This document shows positions 33,925 to 45,929 of a stretch of 64,000 nucleotides of DNA, in pieces (position 1 is the first letter of the stretch; every line of letters starts with the position of its first letter). A program made the translations under genes and the position numbers. Location: contig NC_080082.1 of the NCBI RefSeq assembly GCF_949987535.1, positions 29,739,164-29,803,163 of the forward strand. Direction: 5' to 3'. The notes beneath the pieces are model-generated. The model was not told the DNA's origin. It was given only the letters and a program-made list of their open reading frames with translations, and did no database searches. This DNA comes from Balaenoptera acutorostrata (taxonomy: Eukaryota; Chordata; Mammalia; Artiodactyla; Balaenopteridae).

Positions 33925-34264
33925 TGTATTTATTTCAGAAACCCTTCCCTACCTGTTATTTTCCTAAACTATAAACTTTGATAGTTTTTCCCTTCATATT
34001 TATATTGTTAATCCACATGGAGTTGATTTTGTGTAGGGTGTGAGGTAGGGATGCCACTTCACTATTTTTCATATGAATCACTGATAAACTGTTGTGGCCC
34101 ATTCATTAAGTACTTCTATCTTTTCTGCTCTGATTGGCAGAGAATGCTCACTCACCAACCATGTCTCCTTGTACAGTTGCGTTTGTTTCTGGGCTCTTCA
34201 TTCTGCCCCATTGGTTGGTTTTCTGTGTCCAAGCAATACCACATTGTTTTAATTAACATTGTTT

Positions 34265-34545
34265 TCCAGGTACAAACTTTCAGTCATAAGGTGACTAAGT
34301 TCTAGGGCTCTAAAGTACGGCATGGTGACTATAGCTAACAACACTCTATTGTATATGTGAAATTTGCAGAGAGTAGATCTTACATATTTCATCGCACACA
34401 CATAAAAGGTGACTATGTGAGGTGATGGATGTGTTAACTTAATTATGGTAACCATATCACGATGTATATGTATATCAAATCATCACGTTGTGCACTTTAA
34501 ATATATACAACTTTTTGTGAATTATACCCCAACAAAGCTGGGAAA
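34265..34545 (+). mobile_element. L1M 3' tail nested in a reverse L1
   Basis: 'agggctctaaagtacggcat', 'tgactatagctaacaacact', 'gatggatgtgttaacttaat' and 'gtgcactttaaatatataca' are an L1 3' UTR in plus orientation. Minus-strand L1 lies on both sides. Confidence 0.7.
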
Positions 34546-35089
34546 ACAAACAAACGACTTTGCCATATAATAAGCTTTTCCATCTGATGGGGCAAGACTC
34601 TCCAGCTCTTTTTCTTTGGAAGTGTCTTGGCAAATTCTTCTCTGCAAAGTTCAGAATCAGCTTGTTGAGTTCCATGAAAAATCCCATTGGAATTTCAACT
34701 GTGATTACATTGAATCTATAGATCAATTTGGGGAGAATTGACAATTTTTTACAGTATTCGATATCCCTATCCAAGATAAGTATTCCTTATCTCTGTGTAT
34801 TTGTCATTTTTAATGTACACAGCATTTTAAACAGAGGTTTAGGGGACTTGCAGATTCCTGCATGGACTCCATCTCAGAATCCCTGACATGACTGCCCACT
34901 TGTCTCTGTGCTCTGTTTTCTTTTCCATCAGGAAACACTTCCCAGTGGTTTCACTAGTCATACATCATACATACACATACAGCTACCTTCCCACCCCCTT
35001 CCCACTTGTCTCTCTGGCCCTCTGATATCTATTCCTCGGAAACTTACCAAGTTAACCTTTTTCTGCAGTCTGGAGAGGCAGAATGGGTA

Positions 35090-35325
35090 AAAGCAGGAAC
35101 TTAGGAGCCATATTGCATGAATTTTAATCTTGTCTCCACACTTACTATCTGTGAAATCTTGGTCAAGTTCTCCTACTTCTCTGTATCTCAGTTTCCTCAT
35201 CTGTAAAATGGATAAGATGGTGATGCCAAATAGGACTTACCTCATAGAACTGTTGAGAAGATTAAATGAATAAATACATGCAAAACACTTAGAACAGTGC
35301 CTGGTATGGCATATGTGTTACTTCT
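35090..35325 (+). repeat. MIR, nearly complete
   Basis: 'ctcagtttcctcatctgtaa', 'aggacttacctcatagaact' and 'acttagaacagtgcctggta' give most of forward MIR. Confidence 0.8.
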
Positions 35326-35431
35326 TCTTGCTGTTGTTTCAAAAACTTTAATGTCTCCACATCTCTGGGAGGTGGGGATTGTCTTCAGAATTTTAAGTTA
35401 GGTCTATCTGACTTCACGTTCCGAGGCTGGG

Positions 35432-35790
35432 GGACTTCCCTGGTGGTCCAGTGGTAAAGAATCTGCCTTACAATGCAGGGGATGCGGGTTCCATCCCTGG
35501 TCAGGGAACTAAGATCCCACATAGGACTGTGGGGCAACCCGCACACGGCAACTACTGAGCTCGCGCGCCTCATCTAGAGCCCGCCATACCACAAACGCTC
35601 TGGAACCCGCACGCCACAACTACAGAGCCCACGCGCCTTGGAGCCTCTGCGCCACAACTAGAGAAGAGGAAAAACCCGCGCACCACAACTAGAGAGAAGC
35701 CTGCACACGACAGGGAAGAACTTGTGCGCTGCAACAAAAGATCCCACGTGCCGCAACTAAGACCCAACACAGCCAAAAAAAAAAAAAAAA
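35432..35790 (+). mobile_element. CHR-type SINE
   Basis: The head 'gacttccctggtggtccagt', the body with repeated 'cacaactagag', and an A16 tail are flanked by a near-perfect duplication ttccgaggctggg / ttccgagactggg (35419-35431, 35791-35803). The one mismatch suggests an older insertion. Confidence 0.9.
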
Positions 35791-35839
35791 TTCCGAGACT
35801 GGGATGAAGTAGCAAATAAGGGTTGGTATAACAACTATG

Positions 35840-36010
35840 AGTGTGGATTTGGAGTTAAAAAAAAAAAAAAACTGGGTGGGTTCAAAACTTGCTTCACCAT
35901 TTACCTGCTGAGTGACTTTGGTTTCTGAGCCTCAGGTTTCCCACCTGTAAAATGGGGATAACAGAGCTATTAAATAAAACAATCAATGGGAAAGACTTGG
36001 TAACACTACA
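35840..36010 (+). repeat. MIR fragment
   Basis: 'gggttcaaaacttgcttcac', 'ctcaggtttcccacctgtaa' and 'atggggataacagagctatt' fit forward MIR. It is interrupted by an A-run at 35857-35871. Confidence 0.6.
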
Positions 36011-36119
36011 GGAAGGGACTCATTTATCAATGCTCTGCGACGTCAGTTACAGTCATGTCCTTGAAAGTAATCTGCTTCTTCCTAGAGTTCTGTTGCCTCT
36101 TTGTCACTTTCCCAGTTCA

Positions 36120-36250
36120 CATTAGTCTAGCAGATTGTTCAAAGTGCAGATTCCTGGGCCTGCCCCAGAAATTTAGATTCAGTGGATCTGCAGTGGGGAC
36201 CAGGAATCTGCCTGTCTGTGGCATGTTTAATTCCTGTTTAAAAAAAACAT
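36120..36250 (+). mobile_element. MER20-like hAT element
   Basis: 'gtgcagattcctgggcctgc' and 'agattcagtggatctgcagt' follow the MER20 core. Confidence 0.5.
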
Positions 36251-36984
36251 AATTCCAGTATTAGTGATATGTTTCATAAGCAGAGTCCCAGTTTGAGAGT
36301 AGCTATAGCGATTCACACTGGCTTTGCCCCACCTGAGTGCCGTCTTTCCCGAGCACTGGGGCTTCTTCCATTTGCTCTGGCTACACTTAGCAAAAAACTC
36401 GCAACCACTTCCTGGCCGAGTTGTCTTCTCCCTGGGAGGGGTGAAAGGGTGCCCTCTAGGGCATGCAAGGAGAAGAGCTGCTTCCTGCTCATTGTCTAAG
36501 GGACAGTTGTAGAGGTACCAGGAGCAGCCATAAAACCCCCAGAGCAGGTGTGTGGGATGGGCAAGGGGATGGAGGTGGGAACTGCACCCTCATCAAGGTG
36601 ATTGTCAGGAGGCCTCAGCACAATGAAGCCAAGGGCTGTGGGATCTGCCCCCAGCCTGGGCTGGTCCTGCTCCGCCCTCGTGCCCAGGAACCTGAATCTA
36701 ATAAGCCACTTAGTGATGGCAGCACAAGCAGTAGCCACGCTCTGTGGACCACAGACAGAAAACACCAGCCTGAGGCATGCCTTTATGAAGCCTGTCTCCT
36801 CCTCCGCCTGTATCCTTGACCCCCAAGATGAAAGCTGAGTGGTTTTAGGGCAAGGGCAGGGGAACTAGAGAGCAAGGCTCAGGGTAATGATTTTCTGCCC
36901 CTCTTTATGGTAAACACCATCACCCTCCCCTCCTAGTTTCTCGGGAGACCCCTGACACGCTGGCCTCCTTTATGTGACAAGCAG

Positions 36985-37205
36985 GCAGAGTGGCACTCAA
37001 CTTTCATACTAACTGCTTGGGGCTTCAAATCCTGGCTCTGTTGCTCACTAGTTGTGTCAGCCTGGGCTGATGTGTGCCTCAGTGTTCTATACAATGGCGC
37101 TCATCATAGTACTTATCTCATAGGGTACTCGTAAGGCTTAAATGCATCATGACTGCTAAATGCTTCGTGTTGGGCACATACTCAATACACAAAAGACATT
37201 TGCTA
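36985..37205 (+). repeat. MIR
   Basis: 'ggcttcaaatcctggctctg', 'tacttatctcatagggtact' and 'atactcaatacacaaaagac' fit forward MIR. Confidence 0.65.
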
Positions 37206-37214
37206 TATATTTGG

Positions 37215-37485
37215 CAATCTTTCCATTCATTGAGCATTTATTGGTTTTAGGCACCATGCTAAGTACTATTTCATATAATACTCACTATTATTATCCCCAT
37301 TTTACAGATTAAAGAATTAATGGTATTAACCAATAAAATTTTTAAAAATTTTCCAAAAGAAAAAATAATGGTGAAAGTGGTTAAATGCCTTGCCCAGGGT
37401 CACATGGGTAGGATGGGACAGAGGGTGGGATTTGAACCTAGAGCTAGGCTGGCTCCAGGGCACATGCTCTTAACCACTGTTGTAT
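37215..37485 (-). repeat. MIR in opposite orientation to its neighbour
   Basis: 'ccattcattgagcatttatt', 'tatccccattttacagatta', 'gccttgcccagggtcacatg' and 'catgctcttaaccactgtt' fit reverse MIR, with an A/T-rich insertion around 37,320-37,365. Confidence 0.7.
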
Positions 37486-39045
37486 GCTGGTGGCTCAGGG
37501 TCTCCCTCTTTGGTCCCCACCTTCTTCATCCTCCTCACCTTCTCACCTTCCCCCTTCCCCACTCAAGCTCCCCATTCTCAGCAGGGCTCCTCTCGCTTTT
37601 TTGTCTGGGAACCCGGAGGCGGAGGCTGATGCAGTTCTGAACCCCAGCATTGTCTGTTTGCAGCCACTGTCTTCTCTGGCCCTTTCTCCTCGGAGCTGGA
37701 GTCCTTCCCTCTCCAAGGCTCACCTCCTCCCCCCTCCAATCCCTTATGTCCCCCCACCCTCCAGCTCTGGGACCTGCCCCAACACCATCCTGCTTCTCTT
37801 CTATTTCTCTTCTCTCCTCCCCTTCCCTCTGTCCTACCCAGGTCTTCTCCATCTGACGGCATCCCCCCTCCTTAGTGCTGTATCACGCTGCTTTCCCTTC
37901 CTCCCAGGTAACTCGAAGAAGAACCCTCCACTCACAGCTTCCGTGCCTCACCCCCAATTCCTAAGGTCACACAGAACAAGCGCTCAGACCCTGACTCCTG
38001 ACATGTGGTCCAGGGATCTTCTCACATGCCACATCCTCTCTGTGGAGTATTTATCAGACTAGGTAGTCTGGGCACACCCTGAAGGGATGAAACAAGGGAC
38101 GGGGAAGCTGAGATGAGGAGGCTGAGGAGACTTTGAGGTCTTGGTGGAGGAGGGTCTGGGCCGGGCAGAATTCTGGGTGACAGAGTCGAAGACAGGTCAC
38201 CATTAGGTCATCCCTGCTTATTCCAGGGGACACAGAAATGCACACACTAACCCTCCAATGCACTGCTTTCCTTGTGAGGAGACCAGGTAGCCAGTTCATA
38301 CTGCCCAGGGATAGATGGGGGCTGTTGAGTTGAAGTCAGTCCAGACACTCGGACACCCCCGCAACTATACTGCATATTTCTGCTTGCCTGTGTGCTGGGG
38401 AGTATGAGGAGAGGTGGTGGTAAAGGGGCTTGTGGCCTTAGGAGACTGAGGGACAGACCTGTCCTCATGGGGGGACATGCAGTCAGAGAGGGGAGGTGGC
38501 AGTTTTATTCTCTGTGACCGAAGAGCAGGATCAAAGCCCATAAACACACGCTGCAGGGAGTCAGCCCCCAGCTCCCCGGAGCACAGGAGGGGGCTTAAAG
38601 GGCTGTATCGGGGTGGACAAGGCCGCCCTCCCAGGCACGAGGGCCCGGCTCCCAGAGGCATCCAGGCTGAGCCCCAGCGTGAGAACAAACCACATGGTGG
38701 GGATTGTTTGCCTGACAGTTTCCCAGGCACTCATGAGGCCTGGGAAGGGGGTCGCAGGAGGAAGGGGGCTCTTCCTCAAGGCTTTCCCAATTCTGCCAAT
38801 CATTGCTAATCATTTTACTAATAATAATCCCTCCTCTTTTGTCTCCCTGTCTCCCAGCCCACTCCTAACAAGACCTACTCCACTCCCCAAACCACTTAGA
38901 AGGCAGGACAGCCAGGGCTTAGAGGGACCTCGTTACCCTTTCCTGAAGTAGAGCAGCACAATGGGTCGTGAGATGTTGATGATTTAGGCCCATGCAGCCC
39001 CTGCTTTAAATGGCTTTGCCTCATATAGGAAGAAAGTGTGACCCC
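37486..39045. other. Gene-free stretch, pyrimidine-rich at its left
   Basis: 37,500-37,900 is strongly C/T-rich on the plus strand, which explains the long chance reading frames there. I recognise no repeat or gene in 37.9-39.0 kb. Confidence 0.5.
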
Positions 39046-39051
39046 CTTCCC

Positions 39052-39510
39052 ACTGTAATAGAGAAGAACAAATCTGACTCCATATTAGATGTTTCTTCTG
39101 TTTTAACCTTTGTATTCTATTGCTTTTGCTTCCAGTTAAGAATGTTGCCTATAGCCTGAAATATACAGCACAGCCCATTCTCAAGGCCCTGACCTTTAAG
39201 GGTATAATACTTTCCCATTCATGTAGAGATAAAAAGTTGCAGAACAGAGAGAATAACATTTGCCTCCTTGGAGGTTTACAGGAACATACTGACCTGACCT
39301 ACATGGAAAGCTACAAGAACAAATGCTTCTGACACCAAGAAGTTTGCAAGAACAAGCCACGCCCCTCCCTCACTTTGTCTTTAAAAATGCTTTGCTGAAA
39401 CCCTTCGAGGAGTTTGGGGTCTTTTCAGGCATGAGCCACCTGTTCTCCTTGCATGGCCCGGCAATAAACCTTTCTCTGCTCCAAACTCCAACATTTCGTT
39501 TGGTAACACC
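39052..39510 (+). mobile_element. ERV1-like solo LTR
   Basis: It runs from 'tgtaatagagaagaacaaat' to about 'ggtaaca', giving TG...CA ends. The poly(A) region 'caataaacctttctctgctc' is typical of gammaretrovirus-like LTRs of even-toed ungulates and whales. No internal viral genes are present. Confidence 0.6.
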
Positions 39511-39999
39511 ATGTCCTTTTAACCCCGACTATTGAAGTAGCACCTCTCTCTCCTTCACTGATCCCCATTTCAACAGAGGGAAGCCGGGCTCAGGATCAGA
39601 CCCTTCCAGCCCAAACAGTGTCAAAGTACAGTTGAATAACAGCGTTTCATCTCATTGCATAACTATTGTTATGTTTACCATCTATTTATAGCATGTGGTA
39701 GTGGTTTTCGATTTCTGATACTATACAAAGTTTCTTTCATTATTTATTACTTAATGATTTTAAACTTATGACATATCTCAGACTTACATAAAATTATAGA
39801 CACTCCTATAACAAACAACTAACTAACTTAAGAAATAAAAACATTAGAAATATGGTCGAAGTTCCTGAGTCTCTTTCCCAATTGTATTCATCTCCCTCCC
39901 ACCTGCCCTGGCCTGCCGCCATCCTTATATAATATTGATTATTCCCAAGCATGTATCTATGCTTTCACTAGACGGATGATAGATTGATAGGTAGATGGA

Positions 40000-40040
40000 T
40001 GGATGGATGGATAAAGAAGATAGAGATAGATATAGGGATA
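40000..40040 (+). repeat. (GGAT)n/(GATA)n microsatellite
   Basis: A short run of gatggatggatggatggata is followed by tagatagagatagatatagg. Confidence 0.8.
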
Positions 40041-40305
40041 TATAACTAAAATTGTATGTGTATACTCCTAAAATTATCTTACATATATGTGTGTGTGTCT
40101 ATGAGGCTTAACACACACAGAAAAATACAGAAAAGAGCAATAATCACACGAGTACACTTTTTACATAATGAATATACTTAAAAAAAAATGACCAGAACCC
40201 CAGAATTCCCCTTTGTACCCCCTCTCCGTCACCATCTCCTCCCTCCTCTCCTCTAATGGCATGGACTAGTTTTGCCTGTCTAAACAACAGAAAGTATCGT
40301 TTTGC

Positions 40306-42833
40306 TTTTTTTTTTTTTTTAGTTTCTGCTTTATAGCAAAGTGAATCAGCTATACATATACATATATCCCCATATCTCCTCCCTCTTGCATCTCCCTCCC
40401 TCCCACCCTCCCTATCCCACCCCTCTAGGTGGTCACAAAGCACCAAGCTGATCTCCCTGTGCGATGCAGCTGCTTCCCACTAGCTATCTATTTTACATTT
40501 GGTAGTATATATATGTCCATACCACTCTCTCACTTCGTCCCAGCTTACTCTTCCCCCTCCCCGTGTCCTCAAGTCCATTCTCTACATCTTCGTCTTTATT
40601 CCTGTCCTGCCCTTAGGTTCTTCAGAACCATTGTTTTTTTTTTTTTTTTTTTTTTTTGATTTCATATGTATGTGTTAGCATACGGTATTTGTTTTTCTCT
40701 TTCTGACTTACTTCACTCTGTATGACAGACTCTAGGTCCATCCACCTCACTACAAATAACTTTGTAGCTTTTTATGGCTGAGTAATATTCCATTGTATAT
40801 ATGGGCCACATCTTCTTTATCCATTCATCTGTCGATAGACACTTAGGTTGCTTCCATGTCCTGGCTATTGTAAATAGAGCTGCAGTGAACATTGTGGTAC
40901 ATGACTCTTTTGGAATTATGGTTTTCTCAGGGTATATGCCCAGTAGTGGGATTGCTGGGTCGTATGGCAGTTCTATTTTTAGTTTTTTAAGGAACCTCCA
41001 TACTGTTCCCCATAGTGGCTGTATCAATTTACATTCCCACCAACAGTGCAAGAGGGTTCCCTTTTCTCCACACCCTCTCCAACATTTATTGTTTGTAGAT
41101 ATTTTGATGGTGGCCATTCTGGCTGGTGTGAGGTGATACCTCATTGTAGTTTTGATTTGCATTTATCTAATAATTAGTGATGTTGAGCATCCTTTCATGT
41201 GTTTGTTGGCAATCTGTATATCTTCTTTGGAGAAATGTCTATTTAGGTCTTCTGCCCATTTTGGGATTGGGTTGTTTGTTTTTTTGATACTGAGCTGCAT
41301 GAGCTGCTTGTAAATTTTGGAGATTAATCCTTTGTCAGTTGCTTCATTTGCAAATACTTTCTCCCATTCTGAGGATTGTCTTTTTGTCTTGTTTATGGTT
41401 TCCTTTGCTGTGCAAAAGCGTTTAAGTTTCATTAGGTCCCATTTGTTTATTTTTGTTTTTATTTCCATTTCTCTAGGAGGTGGGTCAAAAAGGACCTTGC
41501 TGTGATTTATGTCAAAGAGTGTTCTGCCTGTGTTTTCCTCTAAGAGTTTGATAGTGTCTGGCCTTACATTTAGGTCCTTAATCCATTTTGAGTTTATTTT
41601 TGTGTATGGTGTTAGGGGGTGTTCTAATTTCATTCTTTTACATGGAGCTGTCCAGTTTTCCCAGCACCACTTATTGAAGAGGCTGTCTTTTCTCCATTGT
41701 ATATTCTTGCCTCCTTTATCAAAGAAAAGGTGACCATATGTGCGTGGGTTTATCTCTGGACTTTCTATCCTGTTCCATTGATCTATATTTCTGTTTTTGT
41801 GCCAGTACCATAGTGTCTTGATTACTGTAGCTTTGTAGTATAGTCTGAAGTCTGGGAGCCTGATTCCTCCAGCTCCATTTTTCTTTCTCAAGATTGCTTT
41901 GGCTATTCAGGGTCTTTTGTGTTTCCATACAAATTGTGAATTTTTTTGTTCTAGTTCTGTGAAAAATGCCATTGGTAGTTTGATAGGGATTGCATTGAAT
42001 CTGGAGATTGCTTTGGGTAGTAGAGTCATTTTCACAATGTTGTTTCTTCCAATCCAAGAACATGGTATATCTCTCCATCTGTTTGTATCTTTAATTTCTT
42101 TCATCAGTGTCTTATAGTTTTCTGCATACAGGTCTTTGTCTCCTTAGGTAGGTTTATTCCTAGGTATTTTATTATTTTTGTTGCAATGGTAAATGCGAGT
42201 GTTTCCTTAATTTCTCTTTCAGATTTTTCATCATTAGTGTATAGGAGTGCAAGAGATTTCTGTGCATTAATTTTGTATCCTGCTACTTTACCAAATTCAT
42301 TGATTAGCTCTAGTAGTTTTCTGGTAACATCTTTAGGATTCTCTATGTATAGTATCATGTCATCTGCAAACAGTGACAGCTTTACTTCTTCTTTTCCCAT
42401 TTGGATTCCTTTTATTTCTTTTTCTTCTCTGATTGCTGTGGCTAAAACTTCCAAAACTATGTTGAATAATAGTGGTGAGAGTGGACAACCTTGTCTTGTT
42501 CCTGATCTTAGAGGAAATGGTTTCAGTTTTTCACCATTGAGAACGATGTTGGCTGTGGGTTTGTCATATATGGCCTTTATTATGTTGAGGTAAGTTCCCT
42601 CTATGCCTACTTTCTGGAGGGATTTTACCATAAATGGGTGTTGAATTTTGTCGAAAGCTTTTTCTGCATCTATTGAGATGATCATATGGTTTTTCTCTTT
42701 CAACTTATTACTATGGTTTATCACATTGATTGATTTGCGTATATTGAAGAATTCTTGCATTCCTGGGATAAACCTCATTTGATCATGGTGTATGATCCTT
42801 TTAATGTGCTGTTGGATTCTGTTTGCTAGTATT
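40306..42833 (-). mobile_element. 5'-truncated L1 with ORF2 reverse-transcriptase segment
   Basis: 2.5 kb of L1 inserted with a 9-bp duplication tcgttttgc (40297-40305, 42834-42842) and a poly-T (minus-strand poly-A) start. The ORF2 part shows the reverse-transcriptase core at about 42,840-42,110 ([15 protein letters not shown] and the catalytic [10 protein letters not shown]), then the C-terminal domain with a CWWEC cysteine region, in several frames broken by small indels (near 42.1 and 41.9 kb and 41.16 kb). It cannot make a full ORF2 protein: the endonuclease and ORF1 are missing. A T-run of about 26 at 40,633-40,658 lies in its 3' UTR. Confidence 0.95.
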
Positions 42834-42959
42834 TCGTTTTGCATGTTTAAAGTTTATACAAATGGCATCATTCTGCATGAATCTTTCTGCAAATGTTCTT
42901 GAGATTTTTTTCATATTGATACTTGAGCTTCCTTTTTAAAACAAATGTATTTAATTTAG

Positions 42960-44827
42960 AAGAGTGAGTTGATTTAAAGGAAAACATCAAGGGCACACAA
43001 GGACAAGTTGAACTCGGACTGCCAGAGGAACAATGGCTCTAACTCCACTGCCTTCCCCCTTTACAGATGTGAAAACTGAGGCCGGAGAGAGTAAAAGTCA
43101 TACCCTCAGGTCACTTTGCAAGTTCGGGACACAACTGCGATGAGGGCCCCAGCTCCAAATGCTAGAGGCCAGAGATCTTTTTTACTGTGTCATGTTGGCA
43201 AGAACTGTCTCCCTCACCCCACCCCATGGCAACAGATACCAACACTATTTTCTAGCCAGGGTTAGTTCTTAACCTTGAACCGCAGAAAGTAAACTGTTTT
43301 TTGTGAGTTGATTGCTTGAGAATTAAGCCTGGGATTGGGGTGTGTCGTGTGGGGGGAACAAGACAGCTGCCCAGCCTTCAAAGTTATGACAAGCCTTCCA
43401 CTTGGCAGCCCACCTCGGTGACCTATATTTTAATACGTGCTATTAGATTATTGCTAATGAGACATCTTAGGGATAAAAGAATTATGCTCGCTGCCTGGGC
43501 TGTGGTAAAAGTACAATTGAATTAAGGGCTGAAATCGTTTAGGACTCTGCTAGACAACCTGTCCCCCAGGCTGGGCCTGAATGGAGATATTAAGCTTTGG
43601 AAATTACACAGGAAAAATAAGTATAATTGATCTAAGGTAACTTCACTCGTCTAAATTAAATAATGTGATTGTCACAGGCAGAAAGGATGCGGATGAGGAG
43701 ACGGACAGAAAAGGCTCACTATCTGCAAACAAAGTTATAAGTAAAAGCCGTAGGGAATTGACTTTCCCCTGATGAGCAGAGCACCCTCCCCACGGCTCCG
43801 AGTGTCCACTTGGGCATCAGCGGGAGATGGATCTAGTCTGGGCATCAGAGAATGATCTGTGGTGTGGCAGGGACTCAGACCACCGTCTTTACCATCTCCT
43901 ACCTAATACCTGAGCACTTCTTGCTCTCCTCGGCCTCCAGGGTGGGAAGCTCCTGCCCCCTCCAGCCCCCTAGTCAAGCTGTCCAGTGTCTGCACTCTCG
44001 GTTAAAAGAGGTTTCTCTGCTGGTGGCCAGCCAGCTGCTTTTGTGTAGCATGTGTCCAGCCACATGAGTCCTGGCCTCTGGAACACCAAAGGTTGGTGCA
44101 ATGCCACCTCCCTGGAACAAGGTCCCACCCCCTCCTGAGCCACCTTCATCATAGCTCAATTGTGTGTGCAGTGCCCACCTGAGGCCAGGTCTTGAGCGAC
44201 ATACTTCATTTGCATAACTTCAGAAGACCCGGGCCCCATCTCCAAGGACCTCATGGGCTGAAGGAAGGAAATAAATTATATTCCTCGCTCTGACCTAAAT
44301 ATTTGCATTCCACCAACTCTTTCATTGATTCTAGGTTATTTGAGGGCAAGGCCGGTCCTGATGCTGTTTATACAATGGCAGATGCTACCATCACAAGTCT
44401 GCCAGGCAGGGCAAATCCTGTCCACCTGTGAGGGCGGAGACTTCTCCCCTCCTCCATCCACTCCATCCAACCATCACGCCCCACTGGCAGCTCCCTTTAC
44501 CTCCCCAGCTCCTGTCTGTCCTCCCCTGGACCACAGAGCTGGCTGCCTGGAAGGTGAGACTGAGGGCTCCCCATCCTCAATCTGCCCCCCAATATTGCTG
44601 CTTATAATGCATTAAAGCCCATAGTTAATCATTTGTTTTAGCTACTACCCTCTTCAAGCTAGAAACCAACTAGAATATGTAGATATAAGACGCTTCCTTT
44701 ATCCTTTCTCTTTTTCTTCTCCCGTTCTTCCTCCCTCCCTCTTTCCTTCCTTCCCACAAGTATTTCCTGAGCAACTATTATGCATCAGGAACAGTTCTAT
44801 GAGCCAGGACTGTAATAATAAAGAAAA
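42960..44827. other. Gene-free stretch with a candidate regulatory core
   Basis: A weak reverse MIR lies at about 43,030-43,190. The part 43,290-43,760 is AT-rich, free of recognisable repeats and dense in homeodomain-like cores (see findings). The remainder shows no gene that I can support. A CT-rich run is at 44,695-44,756. Confidence 0.45.
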
Positions 44828-45927
44828 CAACTGACAAAGGATTAATCTCCAAGATTCACAAGCAGCTCATGCAACTCAATAACAAAAAAACAAACAACCC
44901 AATCCCAAAATGGGCAGAAGACCTAAATAGACATTTCTCCAAAGAAGATATACAGATTGCCAACAAACACATGAAAGGATGCTCAACATCACTAATTATT
45001 AGATAAATGCAAATCAAAACTACAATGAGGTATCACCTCACACCAGCCAGAATGGCCACCATCAAAATATCTACAAACAATAAATGTTGGAGAGGGTGTG
45101 GAGAAAAGGGAACCCTCTTGCACTGTTGGTGGGAATGTAAATTGATACAGCCACTATGGGGAACAGTATGGAGGTTCCTTAAAAAACTAAAAATAGAACT
45201 GCCATACGACCCAGCAATCCCACTACTGGGCATATACCCTGAGAAAACCATAATTCCAAAAGAGTCATGTACCAAAATGTTCATTGCAGCTCTATTTACA
45301 ATAGCCAGGACATGGAAGCAACCTAAGTGTCTATCGACAGATGAATGGATAAAGAAGATGTGGCACATATATACAATGGAGTATTACCCAGCCATAAAAA
45401 GAAATGAAATTGAGTTATTTGTAGTGAGGTGGATGGACCTAGAGTCTGTCATACAGAGTGAAGTAAATCAGAAAGAGAAAAACAAATACAGTATGCTAAC
45501 ACATATATATGGAATCTAAGGAAAAAAAAAAAAAGGTCATGAAGAACTTAGTGGTAAGACGGGAATAAAGACACAGACCTATTAGAGAATGGACTTGAGG
45601 ATATGGGAAGGGGGAAGGGTAAGCTGTGACAAAGTGAGAGTGGCATGGACATATTTACACTACCAAACGTAAAATAGATAGCTAGTGGGAAGCAGCTGCA
45701 TAGCACAGGGAGATCAGCTCGGTGCTTTGTGACCACCGAGAGGGGTGGGATAGGGAGGGTGGGAGGGAGGGAGATGCAAGAGGGAAGAGATATGGGAACA
45801 TATGTATATGTATAACTGATTCACTTTGTTATAAAGCAGAAACTAACACACCATTGTAAAGCAATTATACTCCAATAAAGATGTTAAAAAAAACCCCACC
45901 AAAACAAAAACAAAAACAAAAACAAAA
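44828..45927 (+). mobile_element. 5'-truncated L1 3' end with intact ORF2 C-terminus
   Basis: 1.1 kb: ORF2 C-terminal reading frame (45007-45519, including [17 protein letters not shown] and ending LTHIYGI) followed by the 3' UTR and an (aaaac)n-rich tail. It begins at 'caactgacaaaggattaatc'. The sequence is close to the reverse complement of 40306-41342. Confidence 0.93.
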
Positions 45928-45929
45928 AC

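Larger units (their letters stand above)
32715..34870 (-). mobile_element. Old L1 (L1M), 3' half, interrupted by later insertions
   Basis: Reverse-strand L1 sequence from the 3' UTR ('ttattcattcagctattgaa', 'atttggattgtttctag') into ORF2. The frame LPKLIYRFNVITVEIPMGFF at about 34,720-34,660 is L1 ORF2-like. It is interrupted by a SINE (33497-33618) and by a plus-strand L1 tail (about 34,265-34,545). Confidence 0.75.
39740..42960 (-). mobile_element. Older L1-like 3' sequence surrounding the younger L1
   Basis: 39,740-40,305 and 42,843-42,960 read as one degraded minus-strand L1 3' UTR ('agtttatacaaatggcatca', 'catgaatctttctgcaaatg') split by the insertion at 40306-42833. The assignment is tentative. 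Confidence 0.4.

Noticed and set aside
37484..38062. 192-codon plus-strand frame rich in Pro/Ser/Leu
   Set aside because: It is a product of the pyrimidine-rich composition at 37.5-37.9 kb.
45007..45519. Intact 170-codon frame that could be taken as a gene
   Set aside because: It is the C-terminus of L1 ORF2 in a 5'-truncated element with no promoter.
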